Positions 25,137-34,441 of a stretch of 46,331 bases of DNA are shown here, one piece after another (position 1 is the first letter of the stretch; each line of letters begins with the position of its first letter). A program made the position numbers and the translations under genes. Origin of the DNA: CAZDXJ01 sp964509475 (GTDB taxonomy: Bacteria; Pseudomonadota; Gammaproteobacteria; Methylococcales; Methylomonadaceae); NCBI GenBank assembly GCA_964509475.1, contig CAZDXJ010000012.1:1-46331 (forward strand), in the 5' to 3' direction. Below the pieces are notes generated by a model, which ran no database searches, had not been told where the DNA came from, and saw nothing but the letters and a program-made list of their open reading frames with translations.

Positions 25137-25910
25137 ATGAGTAAATTCAAGATACATTACGCCTGCCGATCGGATGTGGGCAATAAACGATTTTTGAATG
25201 AGGATTCGTTTATCGATCGCCCCGATTTGGGTTTATGGGTCGTTGCCGATGGCATGGGCGGTTGTGAAGGGGGGGAAATCGCCAGCCGTATTGCAGTGAG
25301 CCACATTCCAGTCCAGGTGGAACAAGGGTTTTCATTGCAGGAAGCGATTTATAGCGCCCATGAGGAATTATTGGACGCGGCCAGCCTGGGATTGGGGAAT
25401 AAAGGTATGGGAACCACGGTCGTTGCGCTGAAAGTTGATGACGATCATTACCAGGTTGCCTGGGTCGGTGACAGCCGCGCTTATTTATGGCAAGACAAAC
25501 AGCTTATCCAGTTGACGCATGATCACTCGGTTGTGCAGGATTTAGTCGATTGTGGTCAAATCACTAAAGAAGAAGCGATTGATCATCCTGATCGGAATAT
25601 CATTACCCAGGCTTTGGGTTCGAGTCCTTTGCAGAGGCTTAATGTCGATTCGGTTTCAGGGCGGTTGAATAAAAGACAATTGATTTTGCTGTGTTCGGAT
25701 GGCTTGACGAGTGAGGTTCAGGATGCTGAAATCAATAAATTACTGGATTCGCCGGTCTCGGAAGAGGAAAAAATAGACGTACTTGTCGAGGCCGCGCTGG
25801 AACAGGGTGGCAATGATAATATTACTGTCATTATCGTTTCTCTGGTCCGAAATAATCCTTTATTGATCGCATGGTGCCATATTAAAAAGCTGAAGACATT
25901 GTTTCGTTAA
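25137..25910 (+). CDS. pppA: T6SS PP2C-type phosphatase PppA
   Basis: A 257-residue PPM/PP2C serine/threonine phosphatase. Motifs: NEDSF (21-25), VVADGMGG (35-42), GMGTTVVAL, WVGDSRAYL, LTHDHSVV, LLCSDGLT and the closing GGNDNIT with metal-binding Asp residues. In the H1-T6SS of Pseudomonas, PppA reverses phosphorylation of the FHA protein by the kinase PpkA and so switches assembly off. It is the first gene here, 22 bases before the FHA gene. No PpkA-type kinase gene is in the window. The last about 20 residues form a basic tail. Confidence 0.92.
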   Translation: MSKFKIHYACRSDVGNKRFLNEDSFIDRPDLGLWVVADGMGGCEGGEIASRIAVSHIPVQVEQGFSLQEAIYSAHEELLDAASLGLGNKGMGTTVVALKVDDDHYQVAWVGDSRAYLWQDKQLIQLTHDHSVVQDLVDCGQITKEEAIDHPDRNIITQALGSSPLQRLNVDSVSGRLNKRQLILLCSDGLTSEVQDAEINKLLDSPVSEEEKIDVLVEAALEQGGNDNITVIIVSLVRNNPLLIAWCHIKKLKTLFR

Positions 25911-25932
25911 CAGGCAGTGGCAATTCAATGTA

Positions 25933-27177
25933 ATGGAAATTTTGTTAAAAGTTCTTTCCCTGGACGAGCGTGTTCTGGATGGTGATTTATCCGCCTGTAT
26001 CGGTGATGCGGGTGGAAGCATTGGTCGGGCGGCGGATAATGCCCTGGTTTTACCGGATCAATCCGGTTATGTTTCAAGATATCATGCAAAGATTGTTATT
26101 GAAGCCGGTCAGTGGTATTTGGAAGATTGCAGCAGTAATGGAACTGTTTTACGCACTGTTTCAGAAGGAGGGGCATTTGCCGATGACGTTCTTGTACATC
26201 ATGACAAGGTTCCATTAAAACCGGGCAGCCATTTGGATATTGGCGGTTTCGAGATCGAAATTCAGGACATCCGACCAGAAGTATCCGGGTGGCAAGCTAC
26301 TGATAATTCTGCACCTCATTTGCAAGCCGGCTCCAGTCAATCGGCAGCGGGCGCATCTTCTGTTCCCGAATCTTCGAAATCCTATGATTTTGAGTCGTTG
26401 ATTGGCATTTCTCCGGTACAACAAAGTTTTACACCACCTGCACCAACATCGACTGAAACCGAAGCGTCTGAAATTCCGGAACAAATTGATATTGACGAGT
26501 TTTTCAAGGAAACGGCAACGGAAAAGGATTCGACCGGTGCGGTCGTGCCTGAGGCTGGGGCGGAATTAAAACCCCAGTCGGATAAGGCGCAACCTGCCTT
26601 GATGGTTGGCGCGGATTTGCCGCAAGGCAATGAATTTTTCCTGGGTCTGGGTTTGGAGACTGAGCGATTACCTTTGAACAAACAACAGGCCCTGCTGGAG
26701 TGTGGCAAAATATTTCGTGTTATGTTGTCCGGGATCATTGCATTGATGAAAGGCCGCAGTGAAATAAAAAAACAAATGTCAGCGCACTTGACAGGTTTGC
26801 AGAAAGAAGAGAATAATCCGCTTAAGTTTTGTAACAATGTTGATGAGCTGTTGCCCTATTTGTTTGGCAACCCTACGCCCGGATTTGTTTCACCCTTACA
26901 AGCTGTCGAGGATTGCGAGGACGAGTTGCTGGCTCATCAGATGGCTATGATGGCGGGTATGCAGGCCGGGATTCAGATGCTGGTTAAAAAATTTGATCCA
27001 GCGTCGATAGAAAGCGAATTGGGTGACAGTTTGTTCAATCGTTCTTCCAAATGTTGGGATTTATATGTAAAAAACTATCTCCAGTTGACGCGGGAAGTAC
27101 AGAATGAGTTTTTTGGCGAGGAATTTCGGGTTGCCTATGAACGACAACTGCAAAAACTGAAAAATAACAGGCTTTAA
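25933..27177 (+). CDS. tagH: T6SS FHA-domain scaffold protein (TagH/Fha)
   Basis: A 414-residue protein with an N-terminal forkhead-associated domain (about residues 25-100). The phosphothreonine-binding signature is GSIGRAADNALVLPD...VSRYHAKI...CSSNGT. A Pro/Ser/Glu-rich linker (about 110-240) and a helical C-terminal T6SS-FHA domain (about 250-410, LNKQQALLECGKIFRVMLSG) follow. In TagH/Fha1 this domain couples phosphorylation to assembly. It lies between pppA and tssK, as expected apart from the absent tssJ. Its substrate and kinase cannot be read. Confidence 0.9.
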   Translation: MEILLKVLSLDERVLDGDLSACIGDAGGSIGRAADNALVLPDQSGYVSRYHAKIVIEAGQWYLEDCSSNGTVLRTVSEGGAFADDVLVHHDKVPLKPGSHLDIGGFEIEIQDIRPEVSGWQATDNSAPHLQAGSSQSAAGASSVPESSKSYDFESLIGISPVQQSFTPPAPTSTETEASEIPEQIDIDEFFKETATEKDSTGAVVPEAGAELKPQSDKAQPALMVGADLPQGNEFFLGLGLETERLPLNKQQALLECGKIFRVMLSGIIALMKGRSEIKKQMSAHLTGLQKEENNPLKFCNNVDELLPYLFGNPTPGFVSPLQAVEDCEDELLAHQMAMMAGMQAGIQMLVKKFDPASIESELGDSLFNRSSKCWDLYVKNYLQLTREVQNEFFGEEFRVAYERQLQKLKNNRL

Positions 27178-27221
27178 AACGGTTTTTGGTAATGGCTTGA
27201 ATGTCGTTTTTATCCTTTATT

Positions 27222-27245
27222 GCGGCTGAAGCCGCTCCTACAGTT
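27222..27245 (+). repeat. GCGGCT-AAGCC repeat, family 2, copy 2
   Basis: GCGGCTGAAGCCGCTCCTAC followed by AGTT, the cleanest copy, forming a GCGGCT/AGCCGC hairpin. It sits in the 153-base space between tagH and tssK, where tssJ would stand in many clusters. Confidence 0.65.
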
Positions 27246-27330
27246 TTAACCCATTCCTTGCAAGAAATATTGGTTTTGGGAGCCAGCAAGGGAAACCGCC
27301 GACTGATTGAATATTGAATGGTACGGGACT

Positions 27331-28668
27331 ATGGGTAATCGAAACAAGGTTGTTTGGTCTGAAGGCATGTTTCTCCAGCCGCAACATTTTCAGCAGTATG
27401 ACCGCTATGTAGAAACCTTCGTCAATGGCCGTATCAACGGCCTGAATCCATACGACTGGGGTTTCATGTCACTGGCCATCGATGCACAGCAATTGGGATT
27501 GGGCAAAATTGCCTTGACCGAATGCAGGGGGATTTTCCCGGACGGTACGCCTTTTTATTTGCCGCAACAGGATGTGTTGCCGTTGCCGCTTGATATTGAA
27601 ACGGGAACCCAGGACTGTATTGTGTATCTGGCCTTGCCGGTGAGCCAACCCGGTTCTGTGGAGATTGATTCAGCGGAACATCCGGAACTTTTGGCGCGTT
27701 ATCATGCGGTCGAATATGAGGTCAGGGACTGTTGTAGTGGTTCGGATTCCAGGCAGATTATTCATGTGGGTCATTTGCAAAGCCGGTTACTTGCCGGCGA
27801 TCAAGACCGTTCCGCTTATATGTGTATCGGTATTGCAAAAATTGTGGAATGCCGTTCCGATAAAAAAATCATTCTTGATGAGCGTTATATTCCACCGATG
27901 CTGAATTGTGCCGCTTCAGTAAATTTGCAAGGATTTATCGAGGAAGTTTCCGGCTTGCTCAAATCCCGGGGTGAGGCGTTGGCGCATGTGGTTTCAGGCG
28001 CAGGCAGCGGTGGTGTGGCCGAAGTCGCCGACTTCATGTTGCTGCAACTGGTCAATCGTTGTGAGCCGTTATACCGCCATTTGGCAGCGACTGAGGGTAT
28101 TCATCCGGTTACACTGTATGGCTATTTGCTGCAGCTGGCGGGCGAGCTTGCAACCTTTACCGATCCGAAAAAACGTTGTCTGCAATTTCCCGCTTATCGG
28201 CATGATGATTTACAGGCCACATTTGTTCAGGTGATGGCAGCCATACGGCAATATCTCAGTCTGGTATTGGAGCAAAATGCGGTATCGATCGCATTGGTCG
28301 GTCCGAAATATGGTATTTACGCGGCGAAAATTGTTGATCGTAATCTGCTCGATGATGCTTTTTTTGTATTGGCGGTTAAAGCCGATGTGGCGCCGGAAAT
28401 GATCGGCAATTATTTTGCGCCGCAGACCAAAATTGGTCCGGTCGAAAAAATTCAGCAACTGGTGCGCTCTGCTTTGCCAGGTATTACCATTCACGCCTTG
28501 CCGGTAGCTCCCAGGCAACTTCCCTATCACGCGGGTTTTTCTTATTTTGAATTGAATAAATCCAGCGATCTGTGGCAACAATTGAAGACATCCGGGGGCA
28601 TTGCCATCCATATTGGTGGCGATTTTCCAAATCTGGAGCTTGAATTATGGGCAATCAAGAACGGTTAG
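27331..28668 (+). CDS. tssK: T6SS baseplate protein TssK
   Basis: A 445-residue baseplate subunit that links the baseplate wedge (TssEFG) to the membrane complex. The N-terminus NKVVWSEGMFLQPQHFQQYDRY is the TssK (ImpJ/VasE) hallmark, and the C-terminal part (PGITIHALPVAPRQLPYHAGFSYF) also fits. ATG 27331 is preferred over TTG 27307. The stop is 4 bases from tssL. No tssJ lipoprotein gene lies upstream. Confidence 0.95.
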   Translation: MGNRNKVVWSEGMFLQPQHFQQYDRYVETFVNGRINGLNPYDWGFMSLAIDAQQLGLGKIALTECRGIFPDGTPFYLPQQDVLPLPLDIETGTQDCIVYLALPVSQPGSVEIDSAEHPELLARYHAVEYEVRDCCSGSDSRQIIHVGHLQSRLLAGDQDRSAYMCIGIAKIVECRSDKKIILDERYIPPMLNCAASVNLQGFIEEVSGLLKSRGEALAHVVSGAGSGGVAEVADFMLLQLVNRCEPLYRHLAATEGIHPVTLYGYLLQLAGELATFTDPKKRCLQFPAYRHDDLQATFVQVMAAIRQYLSLVLEQNAVSIALVGPKYGIYAAKIVDRNLLDDAFFVLAVKADVAPEMIGNYFAPQTKIGPVEKIQQLVRSALPGITIHALPVAPRQLPYHAGFSYFELNKSSDLWQQLKTSGGIAIHIGGDFPNLELELWAIKNG

Positions 28669-28672
28669 CGCC

Positions 28673-30040
28673 ATGACGGATGGGAATTCCTTTGATCCTC
28701 AGGGCCGAACCATTTTACGGCCCAGGCCCGGAGCGAAACGCCCTGAGGTTGGTGGTACAAACGATGTCGAAAATCATTATACCTCGGCGGCGTTGTCTGA
28801 CAACTTGCAGCAAGCGCGGTTAGGAGAGGTTTTTCAGGTATCGGCTCCCAGGGGCGGTAATCGTATCCTGTATCACGCCACCGAATTATTGGCATTGGCT
28901 TCCAAATTGAGCCTCTCGCCCAGTCATCAGGATATCGAACAGCTCAAACAGCACCTGACCCGTGCCGTCAAAAATTTTTCCACAGCGCTTTTACAGCAGG
29001 GCTATCTGCCGGATATTGTCCAGGATGCGTCTTATGCTCTGTGCACACTGCTTGATGAAACGATTCTCAATACGCCGTGGGGGGCACACAGTTCCTGGGG
29101 CCGGCAAACCCTGCTGGCCTCTTTTCATGGTGAGGCATGGGGGGGGGAGAATTTTTTTGTCAAACTGGAACGCTTTAAAAGCCAGCCGGCTAATTATCTC
29201 GATATCCTGGAATTCTATTATCTTTGTTTGAGTTTTGGTCTGCAGGGACGTTATCGGGTTATGGAGCGGGGGGCGGCGTTATTGGAGGCTGTCCGGGAAG
29301 ATCTGTATCAACTTATCCGGCGTCAAAAAGGTGGCTTTGAAAGAAGCCTGTCCCGGCATTGGCAGGGGGTGCGAAATTTGAGTAATCCATTGATTCAATA
29401 TACACCCTGGTGGCTTGTTGTTAGCGTGAGTTGTGCGTTATTGCTGGTCATTTTTTTATTGTTTGCCTATTGGATGAATGGATATGCAGAACCTTTGCTC
29501 AAGCGGGTCGATCAAATTGCCAGGGAGCAAAACCCGTATAGGAATGAATATGTCGCATTGGTCGAGTATGTTCCCGAGCCGGTCGAGCCACCTGAACAAG
29601 TCCGTATCGAGCAACGCAAACGCAGTTTGAAAGAGTTATTGGCACCCGAGATCGAACAAGGCCTGGTGGAAGTGTTTGAACGGGATGGCAGTGTGATTAT
29701 CCGGACACGGGGCCTGTTTATGTCCGGCAGCGATCAGGTCATGTCCCAAATGCGCCAGCTGATTGAACGCATAGGTGATGAATTGGAGGGTATGCAGGGC
29801 AGGATTTTAATCGCGGGCCATACTGATAATGTGCCAATATTCAATCTGCGTTTTACCTCCAACTGGGCTCTGTCGAAAGCACGGGCGGAAACGGTAAGAT
29901 CCATGCTGGAAGATATAATTACTTCCGATGTCGGCTTTGCTACCGAAGGCAGGGCGGACAATGAGCCGGTGCTGCCGAATGATACCCCTGGACACAGAGC
30001 AAGGAATCGACGTGTTGAAATCGTTGTTACCGAAAGATAA
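28673..30040 (+). CDS. tssL: T6SS TssL with C-terminal OmpA domain
   Basis: A 455-residue inner-membrane protein. A cytoplasmic DotU/IcmH domain (about residues 60-235, with DASYALCTLLDETILNTPWG) is followed by one transmembrane helix (about 246-268, WWLVVSVSCALLLVIFLLFA). The periplasmic C-terminal OmpA-like domain (about 336-455) has GHTDNVP and the NRRVEIVV end that bind peptidoglycan. In systems with plain TssL a separate TagL does this job; here it is fused. ATG 28673 follows the tssK stop by 4 bases; upstream in-frame starts lie inside tssK. Together with TssM it forms the trans-envelope complex. Confidence 0.95.
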   Translation: MTDGNSFDPQGRTILRPRPGAKRPEVGGTNDVENHYTSAALSDNLQQARLGEVFQVSAPRGGNRILYHATELLALASKLSLSPSHQDIEQLKQHLTRAVKNFSTALLQQGYLPDIVQDASYALCTLLDETILNTPWGAHSSWGRQTLLASFHGEAWGGENFFVKLERFKSQPANYLDILEFYYLCLSFGLQGRYRVMERGAALLEAVREDLYQLIRRQKGGFERSLSRHWQGVRNLSNPLIQYTPWWLVVSVSCALLLVIFLLFAYWMNGYAEPLLKRVDQIAREQNPYRNEYVALVEYVPEPVEPPEQVRIEQRKRSLKELLAPEIEQGLVEVFERDGSVIIRTRGLFMSGSDQVMSQMRQLIERIGDELEGMQGRILIAGHTDNVPIFNLRFTSNWALSKARAETVRSMLEDIITSDVGFATEGRADNEPVLPNDTPGHRARNRRVEIVVTER

Positions 30041-30060
30041 CCTTTGAGGCAAGCATTATT

Positions 30061-33000
30061 GTGAAAATTCTGATCCATTTAATGGCATTGTTATCACTAA
30101 GTCTTCTGATTTGGTTTGTCGGGCCGTTAATTGCGATTGCCGGATATGTTCCACTGGCTTCATTGTCAAGCCGCGTTGTAAGCATTATCGTGCTGATTGG
30201 CTGTTGGTTGCTGTTTTCAGGGTTACGGGCAAGACAACGCAGCAAGGCTAATCGGCAATTATTGGAAGGTATTTCGGGCGCTGGTGGAATCGAACAGAGC
30301 GGTGGGGTATTGGACAATGAACTGGATACCTTGCAGCGGGGATTTGACGAGGCCCTGCAATTACTGAAGCAATCGACCGCAGCCAGGAAAAACAAACAGT
30401 TCCTTTATACCTTGCCCTGGTACATTATCATCGGGCCGCCGGGTTCGGGGAAAACCACGTTGCTGGTCAATTCAGGCCTGCAATTTCCGTTGGCGGACAG
30501 ATACGGTGACAAGGGTATTAAAGGGGTTGGCGGAACCCGCAACTGTGATTGGTGGTTTGCCAATGATGCGGTTTTAATCGATACCGCAGGCCGTTATACC
30601 ACCCAGGACAGTCAGCAACAAGTGGACAAGGGGGCCTGGCTTGGATTTTTGGCGTTGTTGAAGAAAAACAGGCCACGCAGACCTGTCAACGGCGCCTTGA
30701 TTGCGCTTTCGCTGGCAGATTTTATGATATTACCGGAGGCCGAACTTAAAGCCCATGCCCAGGCGATCAAGCAAAGAATTCAGGAATTGAATGCGCAACT
30801 GGGTATCGATGTTCCAGTTTATATGTTGTTCACCAAATGTGATCGGGTTGCCGGCTTCAATGAGTTTTTTGATGATCTGGATGCCGAGGCGCGTACTCAG
30901 GTTTGGGGCGAGACGTTTCCGGCCGATGCACCGAATCATGCGGTTATTGAACGCTTTGCCGGTGCTTACCAGGGCCTGATAGAAAGGCTTGATGCACGCT
31001 TGTTGGCGCGATTGCAAGATGAAGGTGATTTGTCCAATCGCAGTTTGATTTTTGGTTTTCCCAGGCAAATGGAAGCCTTGCGCGGGCCGATTATTGATTT
31101 TCTCAAGGATATTTTTTCGGTTAATCGCTATCAGGAGGCTTTTTTTCTGCGCGGCGTTTATTTTACCAGCGGCACCCAGGAAGGCAGCCCCATCGATCAG
31201 GTTATGGGCGCTTTGGCGCAATCGTTTGGTCTGGATCGGCAACAGGCGCCGTTATTCAGTGGCCAGGGCCGGAGTTATTTTATCACCCGCCTGTTGCGGG
31301 ATGTGATTTTCAAAGAAGCGGAATTGGCGGGCCTGGATCAGAAAAAGGAAAAAAGGCGGCGATTGTTGCAGCAGGGCCTTTATGGCACTTGTGTTTTAAG
31401 CGTGTTGGCTTTTTCTACAGGCTGGTTCATCAGTTTTCAGAACAATAAGGAAAAAATAAAAAACCTGGAAAATTTTGTCAATCAATACGACAGTGAAGTC
31501 AAACAAGCACGCTGGCAATTGGATTTCAGCCAGTTATTGCCTCGTATGGAAGCTTTGCGTGCGGCTCGGGATCGGGTTTATACGCCGGATGATGGCTGGT
31601 TGTTGAAATTGGGTTTGTATCAGGGTGATGATATGGCACCCGCTATTCAGGCCGCCTATGAACGTTTTTTAAAGCACTATTTTTTAGAGGCGATTCGTTA
31701 CCGTTTTGAAGAGCGCCTGCAAGATGCGATTGCCGGTAATCATGAAATTTTGTACGAATTGCTGAAAGCTTATTTGATGCTGAACAATCTGGAAAAGCGT
31801 GATATGGATGTTTTAAAGGCCTGGATCAGTATCGATTGGGAAATGGATTACGCCAATCAGCCGGAAACGCTGAACGGATTGGTTAAACATCTGGATTATC
31901 TGCTGACCCTGCCGTCTGAACCGGTCAAGCTCAATGCGGGTTTGATAGCCAGTGCCCGCCGGATTTTGACCCAGGTACCACAGGCTTATCAGATTTATAG
32001 CCGTATCAAAAGCGAAACGGCCGAGAACAGTTATCATTTCAATGTACGGGCGGCGATGGGGAAATATGCCGATCGGGTATTTATCAATATCCAGGGTGAA
32101 CTGGATCAACTCAGTATTCCGGGTTTGTATACCCGCGAAGGCTATCGCAAACTGTTTTTGCAGCAGGGTGGCAAAATCCTCAAGCAAGCGGTGGAACAGG
32201 ACTGGGTGCTGAATCGCATGCGTGCGGATGCGGCCAGTGTGACTGAGTTACGTACATTACAGCGAGAGATTAATGATTTGTACGTGGCGGACTATATTCG
32301 TTATTGGGCCAATATTTTGGCCAATGTTCAGATCAGAGCGACTGCAAGCGCAGAAGAAACCATTGAGTTGCTGGGTTATATTTCCGGTAAAGGTTCACCT
32401 CTGAAACAGTTCCTGGAAACCGTAACCGAAAATACAGCACTTGCCCAGGCATCACAGCCGGCGGCACAGGCGTTAGCGGCTGTCGGCAATACAAAAATGC
32501 AGGCGGCCTTGCAGCTTGTTAAAAAACAGGCCGGGACGGATTTTGTTGCTAACGTTCAGGCCATCGATGAGCATTTTTCCGAACTGCATGAATTTACCCG
32601 TAGCCGCGCCCAACAAGGCAGTGATCTGGATAGATTATTGGTGCAATTGGCTGAAATTTACACGGCAATGATTGAAGTTCAGGGAGGGGCGGGCCTGCTC
32701 GCTGGCGGCAGGGTGAATGGAGGTTTGAACAATACGGCATTGGCGGTCAAATTACGGCGTTTGCAGCTTGAGGGTACACGTTTGCCGGAGCCGCTCAAGG
32801 ATTGGGTCGGGGTGATTACAAAAAAAGTGGGTGGGGAAATGAGCCGTAATGTCAAAACCCAGCTCGACAAGCAATGGCGTGATGTGGTTTTGCAATGTAA
32901 AGAGGCTTTGGAAGGGCGTTATCCTTTTGCCAAAGGTAGCCGCCGGGATGTGAACCTGATGGATTTTGGCCGTTTTTTTTCCAAATCCGGCATTATCGAG

Positions 33001-33561
33001 CGGTTTTTCCAGCAAAATCTGAAGCCCTATGTGGAAACCGGTGTTCGAAGCTGGCGCTTGACCGATGCGGCCGCACAAACCCTCGCGGTGTCTAACCGGT
33101 CGATTCGGCAATTTCAATATGCGGCAATAATCCGCGATAAATATTTTAAATTGCAAGGCGAAATGCCGGTAATCCGTTTTTCGGTCAAGCCGCTTTCGAA
33201 AACCGATGATATTGCCTCCATCCGCTTGCAAATCGATGGCCAGTCTCTTGAATATCGCGGTGGTTCTGCAATGGGCAAGGAATTCCGCTGGCCAGGCCGT
33301 GATGCGGGCGGTTATGTAAAGGTTGATTTTGAATTCGCTGACGGTAGCCGGAAAACCGCCTATCAGGTTGACGGGCCCTGGGCTTTGTTCCGTTTATTGG
33401 ATATCACGGCCGAAGGCGCTATCGGCGAGCGCAGTGACCGGTTCACGATTAAATTATCGCATGCGCTCAGTTACGCCCGTTTTGAAATACATACCGGTGG
33501 CGGTATCAACCCGTTCAATACGGCCCAAATGAGGAATTTCCATTGTCCAAGGCGGTTGTAA
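30061..33561 (+). CDS. tssM: T6SS membrane complex protein TssM (IcmF)
   Basis: An 1166-residue IcmF-family protein. Two N-terminal membrane helices (about 5-30 and 38-54) precede a cytoplasmic NTPase-like domain with Walker A GPPGSGKTT (125-133) and a DTAGRYT box. A third helix near 440-460 leads to a large periplasmic region that ends with the usual NPF...FHCPRRL tail contacting TssJ in other systems. Start is GTG 30061, 20 bases after tssL. It is full length with Walker residues intact; its normal outer-membrane partner TssJ is not in the window. Confidence 0.96.
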   Translation: MKILIHLMALLSLSLLIWFVGPLIAIAGYVPLASLSSRVVSIIVLIGCWLLFSGLRARQRSKANRQLLEGISGAGGIEQSGGVLDNELDTLQRGFDEALQLLKQSTAARKNKQFLYTLPWYIIIGPPGSGKTTLLVNSGLQFPLADRYGDKGIKGVGGTRNCDWWFANDAVLIDTAGRYTTQDSQQQVDKGAWLGFLALLKKNRPRRPVNGALIALSLADFMILPEAELKAHAQAIKQRIQELNAQLGIDVPVYMLFTKCDRVAGFNEFFDDLDAEARTQVWGETFPADAPNHAVIERFAGAYQGLIERLDARLLARLQDEGDLSNRSLIFGFPRQMEALRGPIIDFLKDIFSVNRYQEAFFLRGVYFTSGTQEGSPIDQVMGALAQSFGLDRQQAPLFSGQGRSYFITRLLRDVIFKEAELAGLDQKKEKRRRLLQQGLYGTCVLSVLAFSTGWFISFQNNKEKIKNLENFVNQYDSEVKQARWQLDFSQLLPRMEALRAARDRVYTPDDGWLLKLGLYQGDDMAPAIQAAYERFLKHYFLEAIRYRFEERLQDAIAGNHEILYELLKAYLMLNNLEKRDMDVLKAWISIDWEMDYANQPETLNGLVKHLDYLLTLPSEPVKLNAGLIASARRILTQVPQAYQIYSRIKSETAENSYHFNVRAAMGKYADRVFINIQGELDQLSIPGLYTREGYRKLFLQQGGKILKQAVEQDWVLNRMRADAASVTELRTLQREINDLYVADYIRYWANILANVQIRATASAEETIELLGYISGKGSPLKQFLETVTENTALAQASQPAAQALAAVGNTKMQAALQLVKKQAGTDFVANVQAIDEHFSELHEFTRSRAQQGSDLDRLLVQLAEIYTAMIEVQGGAGLLAGGRVNGGLNNTALAVKLRRLQLEGTRLPEPLKDWVGVITKKVGGEMSRNVKTQLDKQWRDVVLQCKEALEGRYPFAKGSRRDVNLMDFGRFFSKSGIIERFFQQNLKPYVETGVRSWRLTDAAAQTLAVSNRSIRQFQYAAIIRDKYFKLQGEMPVIRFSVKPLSKTDDIASIRLQIDGQSLEYRGGSAMGKEFRWPGRDAGGYVKVDFEFADGSRKTAYQVDGPWALFRLLDITAEGAIGERSDRFTIKLSHALSYARFEIHTGGGINPFNTAQMRNFHCPRRL

Positions 33562-34226
33562 CGGCAAGAATGCGACAGTCTGTTGGTTTTTACGGGAAAT
33601 TACCCGTTGTTGGTGATTTTGTAAGCCGCCGGCTGCCGGTGGAGTTTATCGAACCCTGGGATCAGTGGCTGCAGAACAACTTGTCCTATAGCCGGCAGTT
33701 ATTGCAGGAGAAATGGCTGGATTATTATCTGACTTGTCCTGTCTGGCGTTTCGTTTTGGGAAAAGGCGTGTTGGATGAGTCGGTCTGGTTGGGTGTATTG
33801 ATGTCCAGCATGGACAAGGTGGGGCGTTATTTTCCATTGACTTTGGCGCTTGCTGTCAACGATGAACAGCTTATTGGCAAGGTATTGACCGCTAAGGTTG
33901 ATTTTTTCAAACATTTGGAGGATATTGCAATATCAGGGTTGGCGGAAGATTGTGAGCTTGAATCCTTCGACCAGGCGCTTTGTTCTGTGATTGTACCGGA
34001 ACCTGAAAAAAACGATGGCTGTTTGACAAGCCGTCTCAGATTTGGCGTAACACTCAAACGAACACAAGCCGCTACTGTCGAAAGATTGGCTGTGCAACTT
34101 GATAGGGACAAGCTCCCTTCCAGCTCATTGTGGATCAGTCAGGGTTCGGAACATGTTGATGGTTTTGTCCGTATATTTGATGGCTTGCCGGCAGAGGCTG
34201 ATTTTAATGCGATGCTGACCTGTTGA
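33543..34226 (+). CDS. tagF: T6SS regulator TagF
   Basis: A 227-residue protein with the TagF/ImpM N-terminal signature VGFYGKLPVVGDFVSRRLP and WDQWLQNNL. In the H1-type T6SS TagF represses assembly after translation, acting together with the FHA protein. The start is uncertain: TTG 33543 has a good GAGGA site 7 bases upstream and overlaps tssM by 19 bases, while ATG 33570 lacks a site but gives the usual short N-terminus. A 180-base mobile element separates it from tssA. Confidence 0.88.
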   Translation: MSKAVVTARMRQSVGFYGKLPVVGDFVSRRLPVEFIEPWDQWLQNNLSYSRQLLQEKWLDYYLTCPVWRFVLGKGVLDESVWLGVLMSSMDKVGRYFPLTLALAVNDEQLIGKVLTAKVDFFKHLEDIAISGLAEDCELESFDQALCSVIVPEPEKNDGCLTSRLRFGVTLKRTQAATVERLAVQLDRDKLPSSSLWISQGSEHVDGFVRIFDGLPAEADFNAMLTC

Positions 34227-34249
34227 ATTGTATTTTCCAGGAAATAGGG

Positions 34250-34429
34250 TCACTGCCATTAAGTTAAGAAAATATGGTTTGGATGCCGGTGCGGCTTGTC
34301 GTACTATGCGGATAAATCCAGCTTTTCTGCGAATGGCTGGATAAATCCAGGTCTTCAATGAAGGGCTGGATAAATCCGCACCTACATCCATAAATCCATT
34401 CAACAAAAGGGCTTAACTTAATGGCAATG
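34250..34429 (+). mobile_element. MITE-like element, copy B (180 bases)
   Basis: Ends CACTGCCATTAAGTTAAG and CTTAACTTAATGGCAATG; the interior has several GGATAAATCC palindromes. Flanking direct repeats AGGAAATAGGG (34239-34249) and AGGAGATAGGG (34430-34440) differ at one position and are a target duplication. The right-hand copy contains the GGAG ribosome-binding site of tssA, so the element entered exactly at a translation start inside the T6SS gene cluster. Confidence 0.88.
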
Positions 34430-34441
34430 AGGAGATAGGGT

